Shown: positions 7,825 through 16,172 of the stretch, piece by piece | Layout: every line of letters starts with the position of its first letter | How positions within the stretch are numbered: position 1 is the stretch's first letter | Assembly: GCA_050012375.1 (NCBI GenBank) | Contig: JBEKHH010000025.1 | Location: forward strand, 6,075-70,074 | DNA: 64,000 nucleotides | Direction of reading: 5' to 3' | DNA from: PALSA-1353 sp050012375 | GTDB lineage: Bacteria > Planctomycetota > Phycisphaerae > Tepidisphaerales > Tepidisphaeraceae | Translations under genes and position numbers: made by a program | Notes under the pieces: model-generated | Seen by the model: only the letters and a program-made list of their open reading frames with translations | What the model was told of the DNA's origin: nothing | Database searches by the model: none

Positions 7825-9963
7825 TCACGGGCTGTCGATTCTTCGCAAATCCTGCGGGAGAATTTTGTCTTCGATCTCCGGGGGAACCTGGCCGGTGGGG
7901 AAGATCAACGCCAGGCGAGAACCCTCGTATGCCACGGCGATTCGGCCGGCCGGGTCGCACCAGATGCGGCGAATTTCCTGGAAATCCGGAATGTGTTGGC
8001 TGAAGACGGCTTCGAGCACAAACGGCTGAGGCTCGGCGGGCGTGGCCCTGAGACGCGCGATCCTTCCGGTGGAGTTGAAGAGGAAGAGATGGCCCTGGCG
8101 GTCGCTCACCAGCCATGGAGGCACGTCGGCAGAGCCGGCGCATGCGTCGGGGAGAAGCCAACTGAATTTCTTTCCCGCGGGCGTGAGCAGCAGGAGATTC
8201 GTCTGTCCGCCGTAAAAGCGATTGCCGTCGGGGTCGGTGCAGAGGGGCGGGTTTTCAGGGGTTTTCGCCGCGTCCGTGAGCATTGGTTCGGACGGGTCCA
8301 TCGCCTGCCAGTCATGGTCGCCGACGATCCAGTGGGCGGTTCCGCGCTGGATGACCGGCCAATCGGCTTTGGTCCATCCCGCGCCGTTTCCGGTGTCGAT
8401 GAGCCAGATCGCCAGCCGCGGCGTGGGATCGGGAACGGTCGGATCGAGGATGAGCGTGCGCTGGGAAGAATCCTCGTGAAAGAGCCAGCGGCCGCGACCG
8501 TCGATGGCGAACAGGTGGGTAAAGGTCCGTTCCGAAGGGCGCAGCAACGGCTCGAACCGGTTTGGGGGGAGATATCTTGCCGGCCCCATGTCCGCGGTCG
8601 TTACGACCCATTCGTCCCGCAATCCGGTGACGGTTCCGCCGTTCTTGGCGAGGCTTTCCACGATGGCGGCGGGCAGTTCCTGCGCCGGCTTGCCGGGGCG
8701 CACACAGAGGTAATCGGGAGATACCACTTTCGGGCCCTGGCCCTCCTGGGGAATGCTCAGACCCTGTGGGGCGAAAAAGACCATGCCGCCATCGCGGAGC
8801 GTTGCGATCAGGGTCAGTTGGTCGCCGTTGACGGCCATTCCTCCGAGGGTGGCGCCTTGCAACAACTCGTGAATCCGCCCTTGCGCGCCGGGAGCGGCGC
8901 TGGAGACAAGCTTTTCCAGGATGGGATTGATCTTCGGGCCGTATTGCGTGAGCCGCTGATACGCCGCGACCCGCTTGTCCGGATCGTCATCTCCAAGCTG
9001 ATCGACCAGCGCGGCAATCTCGCTTTCGTTGATTCCCGGACTGTCCAACGAGACGAACGTCAACTCGGCGCTAGCGGCATCGCGGCGAATCTGCAAGACG
9101 CTGCCGTCGAGCAGGGGCACGAGATAAACGATATCGCCCGGCCAGGTGGCTGAATCGAGTTGCGTCCACTTTCCATCGAGATACCTTGCGACGCGCGTTT
9201 GGGCGAAATGTTCATCGGCTGGAATCCAGGCGAGGAGTCCGCGCGTGTCGAAGAGCACGATTGGCGCGCCGCTTGGCTGGGCAGAGGCGGACGAATCCGT
9301 CAGGGGAAAATAGTCCTCGCTCAGCTCCTTGCCAAGCGTGATGATGCTGACGCCCAGATCGGTCGGCACGATGAGGCGGGTGGTTTCCCCGTCGATCCAG
9401 GTTAGTGCGAAGTGCCAGTGATAGGAGCGATGCCAGGGAATCGGGCGGCGATCCTTGGGGGAAATGATTTCAAAGCCATCGCCGTTGCGACAAATCGCCG
9501 ACGGCTCCCACAATCCCCGGCCATTTAGGGACCAGATGATGTAGGCGATCGGCCGATCGACGATGTGCTCGCTCTCGCCGGCCGCTCGGGCCAAAACGAT
9601 GGGCAGCGGATCGGCATCCGGGCGGGTGATCCACAGGTCTCCGCGCGAGCAGACGTAAATCGGCTCGCGCAGGATCAGATGGGCCGCATCGTTCAAATCC
9701 ACTGGAACGGCCCACGGACGCGTGTCGGGATAATTCGCCAAATCCGCGTGGAGGAGTTGGCCATAGGTCTGAATGATTACCGGCGGCTGGGTGGATGGAA
9801 CGGTCGCGATCGATGGCTGGGTCGCCGGCAGCGAAGTCGGCGCTGGTGCAACCGGAGGACCGGCAGGTTTACCGAAAAGAAATACCAGGGCCGCGCCGGT
9901 CGCGGCCGCGATCAACAGCCAGAGAGTCACCCACGCTACTCGTCCGGACGATTCGGACATCAA
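7825..9963 (-). CDS. Signal-anchored protein with HEAT-like segment, function unknown
   Basis: A 712-residue protein with an N-terminal membrane anchor (residues 9-30, VAWVTLWLLIAAATGAALVF), a Pro/Thr/Ser/Gln linker and a large extracytoplasmic region. Around residues 310-350 a short HEAT/armadillo-like stretch (LGDDDPDKRVAAYQRLTQYG) resembles those in other planctomycete proteins. The remainder has repeated W-, D- and P-rich beta segments (GRWLFHEDS, GHLFLFNSTGRIARL) suggesting a propeller-like fold, but I recognise no catalytic motif. GGAG precedes the two adjacent ATG codons at 9963 and 9960. It is a single gene between convergent and divergent neighbours. Confidence 0.7.
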   Translation of the reverse strand: MMSESSGRVAWVTLWLLIAAATGAALVFLFGKPAGPPVAPAPTSLPATQPSIATVPSTQPPVIIQTYGQLLHADLANYPDTRPWAVPVDLNDAAHLILREPIYVCSRGDLWITRPDADPLPIVLARAAGESEHIVDRPIAYIIWSLNGRGLWEPSAICRNGDGFEIISPKDRRPIPWHRSYHWHFALTWIDGETTRLIVPTDLGVSIITLGKELSEDYFPLTDSSASAQPSGAPIVLFDTRGLLAWIPADEHFAQTRVARYLDGKWTQLDSATWPGDIVYLVPLLDGSVLQIRRDAASAELTFVSLDSPGINESEIAALVDQLGDDDPDKRVAAYQRLTQYGPKINPILEKLVSSAAPGAQGRIHELLQGATLGGMAVNGDQLTLIATLRDGGMVFFAPQGLSIPQEGQGPKVVSPDYLCVRPGKPAQELPAAIVESLAKNGGTVTGLRDEWVVTTADMGPARYLPPNRFEPLLRPSERTFTHLFAIDGRGRWLFHEDSSQRTLILDPTVPDPTPRLAIWLIDTGNGAGWTKADWPVIQRGTAHWIVGDHDWQAMDPSEPMLTDAAKTPENPPLCTDPDGNRFYGGQTNLLLLTPAGKKFSWLLPDACAGSADVPPWLVSDRQGHLFLFNSTGRIARLRATPAEPQPFVLEAVFSQHIPDFQEIRRIWCDPAGRIAVAYEGSRLALIFPTGQVPPEIEDKILPQDLRRIDSP

Positions 9964-10148
9964 TCACTCCATGCTGGAAGCACTTTACCGCGCCGATGAT
10001 GGTCGCAAGAAGGTTACCGGCGCGGGGCGGTGGGGCAGTTTGAGATTTAATCGAAAATCTCGCTAAATCAGGTAATATGGATTCTGCGTTTGAAAGTCGC
10101 TGTCTGTCTTTTGGGCGATGGTGGAACGTGATCAATTGAGGGACCGCC

Positions 10149-10562
10149 GTGACTGATCGCGAAAGGCTCGTCGAAAAAATCACCTCGCAAAATCTTCGGC
10201 CCGGCGAAGTCGTTGTCACTCTGGAAGACTTCTTCGCCGGCAACAACGACCGCGGGTCTATTGGATGTAATCTCGGCAACGCGCAGCCCGCGATTTCCGA
10301 GTTTTATAGCACGCTATGTGACATTCGATCGAAGCCGAGCGTCCAAGATGTTCTGGTTCGTATCTGTGAATACGACAATCCATCCGCTTGGCCGTATGGT
10401 GATACTGTTTATGTCATCACCTCTGCCAACATTGAAGAAGTACGGCAATGGGTGGCTCCTCTCAAACCCGACGAAGTGTATGCCGAGTGGATGTATGGCC
10501 CCCCGCCTAAAGCCCCGTCGCTCGCTTCAGGCATGAATCCGTACAGCATTTGGTGGGATTAA
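10149..10562 (+). CDS. Conserved hypothetical protein (137 aa)
   Basis: A soluble acidic protein without signal peptide or membrane segment. Its conserved-looking segments include LRPGEVVVTLEDFFAGNND, WPYGDTVYVITSA and LKPDEVYAEWMYGPPPKAP, with many Trp, Pro and Gly residues in the second half. It looks like a compact single-domain protein, and I recall similar uncharacterised proteins in planctomycetes, some resembling immunity proteins in size and acidity. No toxin gene is adjacent, so that is only a possibility. No Shine-Dalgarno stands out. It lies 55 bp before an ABC transporter operon. Confidence 0.6.
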   Translation: MTDRERLVEKITSQNLRPGEVVVTLEDFFAGNNDRGSIGCNLGNAQPAISEFYSTLCDIRSKPSVQDVLVRICEYDNPSAWPYGDTVYVITSANIEEVRQWVAPLKPDEVYAEWMYGPPPKAPSLASGMNPYSIWWD

Positions 10563-10574
10563 CTTTCTAATAAC

Positions 10575-10594
10575 GTCCCGGCCCCGCCGGGGAC
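10575..10594. other. GC-rich hairpin before the ABC transporter genes
   Basis: GTCCC and GGGAC bound a GG/CC-rich imperfect stem between the hypothetical gene and the ABC ATPase. No T-run follows. It may be an inefficient terminator or an mRNA 5' structure. Confidence 0.35.
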
Positions 10595-10617
10595 GACACG
10601 CCCTGGTTCTTTCCGGT

Positions 10618-11676
10618 ATGATCGGCTGGACCATTATGTCCCCCACTGCAAGCGGCTACGCCATCGATCTCCAAAACGTCACCAAGATCTATCGTCGGCG
10701 CGTTCACGCGCTTCAGGACGTTTCCATGCGGGTGAATCGCGGGGAAATCTTCGGGCTGCTCGGTCCCAATGGAGCGGGAAAAAGCACGCTGGTCAAAATC
10801 ATGGTCACCGTCGTTCGCCCAACCAGCGCTCACGGAACGATCCTCGGCCACGCCATCGGCCACAAGGCGACCCTGGGCCGGGTGGGATATTTGCCGGAGA
10901 ACCATCGCTTTCCGCGCTATCTGAGCGGCCGGCAGGTGATCGAATTCTTTTCGGCCCTGGCCAAGGCCGATCGATCCATGCGAAAGAAGCGGGCGGCGGA
11001 GTTGCTCGATCTTGTAGGCATGACCGCGTGGGCGGACACGCAAATCTCGCAGTATTCCAAGGGGATGCTTCAGCGAGTCGGGCTGGCGCAGGCGCTGGGG
11101 GCGAATCCGGATTTGATTATTCTCGATGAGCCGAGCGACGGCGTCGATCCCGGGGGCAGGCGGGACATTCGGCAGGTGCTTCTGCATCTTCGCCAGCAGG
11201 GGGCGACCGTTTTCATCAACAGCCATTTGCTGAGCGAATTGGAAAGCGTGTGCGACCGGGTGGCGATCCTGGTCGGGGGAAAAGTCGCCCGGCAAGGGTC
11301 GGTGAATGAACTCACCATGCCGAAACAATGCTATCTGTTCGAGCTTGAATCTCCGACCTGGCCGGCGGTGGCGGCGACATTTGTCGGGGCGTTCGACCTC
11401 GGGGCGCCGCCGGCGCCCGGTCGCCCGGCGCGGGGATGGCTCCAGGACAAAAGCTGGTGCGAATTCGACGGGATCGCCCTGCGCGTGGGGAGGACCGAGG
11501 CAGCGAATGTGCAGGACATCATCGACGCGCTGCGAAAAAACAACCTGGTCATCCGCAGAATGCAATTGATCCGGCCGTCGCTGGAGGATTTGTTTTTCGA
11601 AGCGATGACCGATCTGACGACGCAGCCGGCCGCCCTTTCGGGCGCCAGGCCCCCGCCGCTTTCAGGAAGATCATGA
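10618..11676 (+). CDS. ABC transporter ATP-binding protein
   Basis: The nucleotide-binding subunit of an ABC-2-type exporter; it hydrolyses ATP to drive the membrane partner encoded next. The ~346-352-residue protein has Walker A GPNGAGKST near residue 55, signature QYSKGMLQRVGLAQ, Walker B LIILDEPSDGVDP and the H-loop INSHLL. A C-terminal ~100-residue extension is typical of ABC-2 ATPases. ATG 10618 and ATG 10636 (MSPTAS) are both possible starts. Its stop overlaps the start of the permease gene (ATGA), so the two are translationally coupled. The substrate cannot be deduced. Confidence 0.9.
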   Translation: MIGWTIMSPTASGYAIDLQNVTKIYRRRVHALQDVSMRVNRGEIFGLLGPNGAGKSTLVKIMVTVVRPTSAHGTILGHAIGHKATLGRVGYLPENHRFPRYLSGRQVIEFFSALAKADRSMRKKRAAELLDLVGMTAWADTQISQYSKGMLQRVGLAQALGANPDLIILDEPSDGVDPGGRRDIRQVLLHLRQQGATVFINSHLLSELESVCDRVAILVGGKVARQGSVNELTMPKQCYLFELESPTWPAVAATFVGAFDLGAPPAPGRPARGWLQDKSWCEFDGIALRVGRTEAANVQDIIDALRKNNLVIRRMQLIRPSLEDLFFEAMTDLTTQPAALSGARPPPLSGRS

Positions 11677-12791
11677 GCCAGACCCTCGCACTGATTTGGG
11701 ACGCGTATCGGGATTTGAATTCCAGGAGGATGTTCTGGATCGTGCTGATATTGTCGGCGCTGGTGGCAGCATCATTTGCCGCGATCGGGGTGACGAGCAC
11801 CGGATTCAAGATTTTCACCTGGGAAATTCCCTCGCCGATTCTCAACAGCAAAGAGCTGTCGCCCGGCGATTTTTACAAGAGCATATTCCTGAACTACGGG
11901 ATTGGATTCTGGCTGACGTGGCTGGCAACGGTGCTGGCGCTGATCTCGACGGCGAGCTTGTTCCCGGATTTTCTCGCGGGCGGCGCGGTCGATTTGTATC
12001 TTTCCAAGCCCATCAGCCGGCTCCGGCTGTTCCTGACGAAATATGCGTGCGGCCTGCTGTTCGTGGGGCTTCAGATCGGCTGCTTTTGCGGGGCGAGCTT
12101 TGTAGTGATCGGTTTGCGCGGCGGGGCGTGGGAGCCGGGGATTTTTCTGGCGGTCCCAATAGTCGTGCTGTTTTTCAGCTACCTGTTCTGCTTCTGCGTT
12201 TTGATCGGGGTGTGGACGCGCTCGACGGTGGCGGCGGTGCTGCTGACGTTTCTGTTCTGGGTGTTCACGTTCGGGGTGCACACGACGGAGGTGACGCTCC
12301 TGACGTTCAAGCTGACGGAAGAATCCGCGGCGGCGCGCCTCGATAAGCTGATTCAATCCGATCAAGAGCGGCTTGCCAACTGGCAGCGGGCTAAGGCGAC
12401 GCGGCCCACCACACAAAACAGCGACTATGTGACCATGTACCAAAATGACCTCAAGAGCGACCGGGCCAAGCGCCAGGACATGCACGGCTCGTTCGTTCGG
12501 CCGCACGCGATTTTTTATGACGTCAAGACCGTTCTTCCCAAGACCTCGGAAACCGTTGCGCTTCTGGAGCGGATGCTGATCAGCAGCGCCCGGCTGGAAC
12601 ATGTCGCCCGCGATCGTCAGGACGATTCGGAAAATTCTTCGGCCGAACTCAACGGCAACCCCATTCCGATGCGGGAGCTTCAGGCCGAAATCCGCAGCCG
12701 GAGCGTCGGCTGGATCGTCGGCACGTCGGTTGGGTTTGAGGCGGTCGTGCTGGCGCTGGCGGCGTGGATATTCTGCCGGCGGGACTACTAA
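11673..12791 (+). CDS. ABC-2 type transporter permease
   Basis: Membrane subunit partnering the ATPase just upstream. ATG 11673 overlaps the ATPase stop by 4 bp and has AGGAAGA upstream. The 372-residue protein has a first transmembrane helix at residues 20-40 (FWIVLILSALVAASFAAIG), several more up to residue ~210 (LTWLATVLALISTASLF, VPIVVLFFSYLFCFCVLIG, VAAVLLTFLFWVFTF), a ~150-residue soluble charged loop and a last helix near the C-terminus before FCRRDY. This matches ABC-2 export permeases with a large loop between the last two helices. Substrate unknown. Confidence 0.85.
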   Translation: MSQTLALIWDAYRDLNSRRMFWIVLILSALVAASFAAIGVTSTGFKIFTWEIPSPILNSKELSPGDFYKSIFLNYGIGFWLTWLATVLALISTASLFPDFLAGGAVDLYLSKPISRLRLFLTKYACGLLFVGLQIGCFCGASFVVIGLRGGAWEPGIFLAVPIVVLFFSYLFCFCVLIGVWTRSTVAAVLLTFLFWVFTFGVHTTEVTLLTFKLTEESAAARLDKLIQSDQERLANWQRAKATRPTTQNSDYVTMYQNDLKSDRAKRQDMHGSFVRPHAIFYDVKTVLPKTSETVALLERMLISSARLEHVARDRQDDSENSSAELNGNPIPMRELQAEIRSRSVGWIVGTSVGFEAVVLALAAWIFCRRDY

Positions 12792-12796
12792 TAATT

Positions 12797-12816
12797 CCGC
12801 CGCGAGGCCGCGGCGG
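12797..12816. other. 8-bp GC hairpin between permease and uridylyltransferase genes
   Basis: CCGCCGCG pairs with CGCGGCGG across a 4-nt loop in the 50-bp gap. No T-run follows, so it may mark an attenuating or processing site rather than a full terminator. Confidence 0.45.
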
Positions 12817-12841
12817 CTAAACTACCCTTCAGGAGATCTTC

Positions 12842-13798
12842 ATGGCCAAGGTTCGCAAGGCTGTCATCACGGCGGCGGGTCGGGGGACGCGGCAGTATCC
12901 CGCTTCGACGGCGGTTCAGAAGGAAATGTTTCCGCTGGTCGATCGCGACGGACTGACCAAGCCGATCATCCAGATCATCGGGGAAGAGGCGATCGATTCG
13001 GGCATCGAGGCAATCTGCATCATCACGCAGCCGGGTGAGGAGAACCAATATCGCGAATATTTTCGCCGGCTCGACAACAGCATGGTCAAGTCGTTTCGCG
13101 GGAAGGATTGGGCGCTCTTGGAATCGGAAAAGCTGGAGGCCTTCGGCGAGCGCCTGCACTTTGCCGAGCAGCACACGCCCGAGGGATTTGGACATGCGGT
13201 GTACCAGGCGAAGGAATTCGTCGGCGACGATCCGTTTCTCCTGCTTTTAGGGGACCACGTTTACATCAGCGACATCAAGGACCGCTGCGCGCGTCAACTG
13301 GTAAACGTCTATGAGAGGAACACGCTGGAGGCGGTCACCGGCGTTCAGCCGACGCTGGAGCGGCTGCTGCACATGTTCGGGGTGATCCGGGGGGAGGCGA
13401 TCGAGGCGCAGCGGGGCATCTACAAGGTAAAGCTCATCGTCGAAAAGCCGTCGATCGAACTGGCGCGGGAGAAGCTGGTGACGCCGGGCCAGCCGGCCGG
13501 CAATTACCTGGCGCATTTCGGGATGCACGTTTTTTCGCCGCGGATATTCGATTCGCTGGAATACCTGATCAAGAACAACCTTCGGGAAAAGAACGAGATT
13601 CAACTCACGGCGGCCCAGGAGCACCTGCGCCAGCACACGGACCAATACTGGTGCGTGGTGACGCAGGGGCAGCGCTATGACACGGGGATTCCATACGGGC
13701 TCATGGAAACGCAGTTGGCGCTAGCGCTGAGCGGGATTCATCGCGCGGAGATTTGCGAGGCCATCGCCCGGCTTCTGGCCACGCAAGTCAAAAACTGA
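12842..13798 (+). CDS. galU: UTP--glucose-1-phosphate uridylyltransferase
   Basis: Makes UDP-glucose from UTP and glucose-1-phosphate, the activated sugar for polysaccharide and envelope glycan synthesis. The 318-residue length is typical. The nucleotide-binding signature TAAGRGTRQYP is followed by KEMFPLVD, with LLLLGDHVYISD and the VEKPS(I) segment downstream. AGGAGAT lies 5 bases before ATG 12842. It follows the ABC exporter genes by only 50 bp and might be co-transcribed; a link to envelope assembly is inferred. Confidence 0.92.
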   Translation: MAKVRKAVITAAGRGTRQYPASTAVQKEMFPLVDRDGLTKPIIQIIGEEAIDSGIEAICIITQPGEENQYREYFRRLDNSMVKSFRGKDWALLESEKLEAFGERLHFAEQHTPEGFGHAVYQAKEFVGDDPFLLLLGDHVYISDIKDRCARQLVNVYERNTLEAVTGVQPTLERLLHMFGVIRGEAIEAQRGIYKVKLIVEKPSIELAREKLVTPGQPAGNYLAHFGMHVFSPRIFDSLEYLIKNNLREKNEIQLTAAQEHLRQHTDQYWCVVTQGQRYDTGIPYGLMETQLALALSGIHRAEICEAIARLLATQVKN

Positions 13799-13894
13799 GT
13801 GGTCCTTTAGCGCACAAACTGCCGATACCACTTTTGTAGCTTATCAAATTCGAGCATAACGAATGGGCGGATGCCCTGGAAGGACCGGTGATCC

Positions 13895-14584
13895 GTGAGC
13901 GAAATCGTTGGGAGCAACGCTATCGCTGATTTTGTTCGTCAGAACGATTCGGGTTCGCGGCAAGTGAAGTACCAAGACGGCCAGGCCGTTTTCGAGCCGA
14001 GGGACCGGGCGACGGAGTTTTTCGTCGCGGAGTCCGGGGAGATTCGTCTGTTTGAAGTGGGGGCCCACGGCGCTCGCCGGCTGCTGGATATTATCGGTCC
14101 CGGGCAATGCTTCGGCTTCGCCTCTTTGGGGAGAATTCCGCTTTACGAGAATTTGGCGATTTCCGTGGGCAATTCCTCGGCGTGGGTCATCGCGGCGGAC
14201 CGGCTGCGGGAAATCATCCTGGGCCACGGCGAGCTGGCGCTGCAGTTTGTTGAAAGCATGACGCGGCAACTACAAGACGCCTGGAACGAAGGAAGCCATT
14301 TCGTGTTCGAGGATTGCCGTCTTCGGCTGATCAAAACGCTGCTGCGGTTCAAGAACACGCCGGCGGCACGGGCGGTTCCGGGCGGGGTTGAATTGCGGAT
14401 GACGCACGCACAACTGGCGCAGGCGGTGGGCGTCGCGCGGGAAACGATCAGTTTGTGTCTGACGCAGTTGCGGCGGGAGAACCTGGTTCAAACGCGCCGA
14501 AACCGCGTGCTCTATAATCCCGATCGCCTTCAGCCATTTGATCCGCAGCCGGAATTCATCCCTGAACTAGCGATTGCGGGTTAG
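13895..14584 (+). CDS. Crp/Fnr-family transcriptional regulator
   Basis: A 229-residue regulator with an N-terminal cyclic nucleotide-binding-like beta barrel (residues ~20-130) and a C-terminal winged HTH (MTHAQLAQAVGVARETISLC, then LRRENLVQTRRNRV). No cysteine cluster like that of Fnr is seen, so it is not obviously an iron-sulfur oxygen sensor. GTG 13895 is supported by GGAAGGA at 13878-13884. Its 3' end overlaps the convergent GGDEF gene by 29 bp. Ligand and targets are unknown. Confidence 0.9.
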   Translation: MSEIVGSNAIADFVRQNDSGSRQVKYQDGQAVFEPRDRATEFFVAESGEIRLFEVGAHGARRLLDIIGPGQCFGFASLGRIPLYENLAISVGNSSAWVIAADRLREIILGHGELALQFVESMTRQLQDAWNEGSHFVFEDCRLRLIKTLLRFKNTPAARAVPGGVELRMTHAQLAQAVGVARETISLCLTQLRRENLVQTRRNRVLYNPDRLQPFDPQPEFIPELAIAG

Positions 14585-15584
14585 CCATTGCCCCCGGCTC
14601 GTGAGCCGCCGGCTCGTGGATGACAAGGCGGTTTCGCCCCAATTCCTTGGCCTGATAAAGCGCCTGATCGGCCAGGACGGTCAATTGATCGGCAGCGCTA
14701 GGGGCGTTGGCCTTTCTGGATGCGATGCCGGCGGACATGGTTACGCCATCGTTGTGCCGAAGAACCCGCGCCGAGCCCTGTCGGAATTCGTCGCGTATGC
14801 GTTGGGTGACGCTGGCGGCTTCCTGGGCCGAGGCGTGGGGCAGGAGCAGGACGAATTCGTCTCCGCCATATCGTGCGGCGACGTCCATCTTTCGCATGCT
14901 GGCGAAGATGACTTTCCCGGCGACGGAAAGGAGCTGATCGCCGATGGCGTGTCCGTGCTTGTCGTTCAGTTGCTTGTAGCCGTCGAGGTCGATCATGACG
15001 CAGGAGAGGTCGCTGTCCATGCGTTCGCTCTCGGCAAACATTTGATCGAGGACACGATTGAAGTGGCGACGATTGCACAGGCCGGTCAGGGCATCGGTGG
15101 CGGCGAGTTCCTCAACCATCTTCAGCGACCTTTCAAGCTGGGCGTTTTTGTCGCGCACGTCGCGCAGGGCGCGATCGACTTCGGCGCGGAGTTTCTGGTT
15201 TTCGGCGTAGAGCTTGGCGACGGTCAGGTTCTTCTCGACGACCAGCGGAATGGTGAAGAGGTAGTCCCCGAATTTGACGACATAATCCATGGCCCCGCGG
15301 CGGATGGCCTCGGCGGCCATCTGCCCGACGTTTTCACCCGTGACCATGATGACGGGGGTGGTGCATCTCTGGTGGATCTTCTCCAGCAAATCCATTCCGC
15401 TGATGTCCGGGAGATTGAAATCGGTGAGAATGAGGTCGAAGGCGGCGAGGTCCAACTGCAACGCCGCCGCGCCGCACTCAACCGCCTTGACGGTGGTGGC
15501 GCCAAAATGTTCCTCGAGCGTTTCAACGATCAGTTGCCGCTGATCGGGATCGTCTTCCACGATAAGCAGATGGATGTTTTCCAT
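14556..15584 (-). CDS. Response regulator with GGDEF diguanylate cyclase domain
   Basis: A 342-residue protein with an N-terminal receiver domain (acidic pair in VEDDPDQ, phospho-acceptor Asp in LTDFNLPDISG, TG at VIMVTGE), a coiled-coil linker and a GGDEF domain. ARYGGDEFVLLLP keeps the active-site motif, and RKMD five residues upstream fits the inhibitory I-site (RxxD). It should make cyclic di-GMP when phosphorylated and be subject to product inhibition. It is the last gene of a minus-strand group with a histidine kinase and a receiver protein, 69 bp downstream of the latter. Confidence 0.93.
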   Translation of the reverse strand: MENIHLLIVEDDPDQRQLIVETLEEHFGATTVKAVECGAAALQLDLAAFDLILTDFNLPDISGMDLLEKIHQRCTTPVIMVTGENVGQMAAEAIRRGAMDYVVKFGDYLFTIPLVVEKNLTVAKLYAENQKLRAEVDRALRDVRDKNAQLERSLKMVEELAATDALTGLCNRRHFNRVLDQMFAESERMDSDLSCVMIDLDGYKQLNDKHGHAIGDQLLSVAGKVIFASMRKMDVAARYGGDEFVLLLPHASAQEAASVTQRIRDEFRQGSARVLRHNDGVTMSAGIASRKANAPSAADQLTVLADQALYQAKELGRNRLVIHEPAAHEPGAMANPQSLVQG

Positions 15585-15653
15585 GGTAAAAGAGTTCGAT
15601 TCCTTTGGCGTCTTATCGGCCGGTTCGCCCGCAAGGTGAAGGGCCGGCGCGAT

Positions 15654-16172
15654 TTATCGGCGGCACTGTTCCGGCGGCAAATGATGTTCCGGATATTGAT
15701 GGATGGTGAGCCAATAATTGGCGCTCGTCAGGACCACCTTGAGGAGCTGCTCGGCGCTGGCGGGCTTGAGGGTATAGCTGTTGGCGCCCGCCTCGGCGGC
15801 TTTGCGCATCTGCAATTCATCGCTCACCCCCGTGATCATTACAACCGGTATATCCCGCAAATTCGGAGCGGCTTTGATCGCCTTGAGCACGTCCTGGCCG
15901 TTCAAGCCGGGCATTTCGATATCCAGGTAGATCAGCCCCGGCTTTGGGGCGTGGGCCCATGATCCTCGCCGGTGGAGGAAATCCAGGGCCTCGTTTCCAT
16001 CGGCGACCTCGAAGACACGGTTGCGTACCTTGGATTGAGAGATGGCGTCGCGGATGAGCAGGCGGCAATCCTGGTCATCGTCCACGATCAGGATCGTGAT
16101 GCCCTCTTTGGGATGCGCGGCCTCGGAGGCGAAATCGCGCGGACTCTGTTTCGTTGACGCCGGGGCGTTCAT
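15654..16172 (-). CDS. Single-domain response regulator (Rcp1-like)
   Basis: A 172-residue receiver domain with no output domain. It shows VDDDQDC, the phospho-acceptor in LIYLDIEMPGLNG, VVMITG and the Lys in LKPASAE. The insertion around DFLHRRGSWAHAPKPG is typical of Rcp1-type regulators that pair with phytochrome-like or HAMP-type kinases. Its start overlaps the stop of the histidine kinase gene by 4 bp (ATGA), so the two are coupled. It probably relays phosphate from that kinase. Confidence 0.9.
   Translation of the reverse strand: MNAPASTKQSPRDFASEAAHPKEGITILIVDDDQDCRLLIRDAISQSKVRNRVFEVADGNEALDFLHRRGSWAHAPKPGLIYLDIEMPGLNGQDVLKAIKAAPNLRDIPVVMITGVSDELQMRKAAEAGANSYTLKPASAEQLLKVVLTSANYWLTIHQYPEHHLPPEQCRR

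Noticed and set aside
7813..9153. 446-codon plus-strand frame
   Set aside because: Antisense to the signal-anchored protein, no start context and Gly/Arg/Val-rich as expected for a GC-driven shadow.
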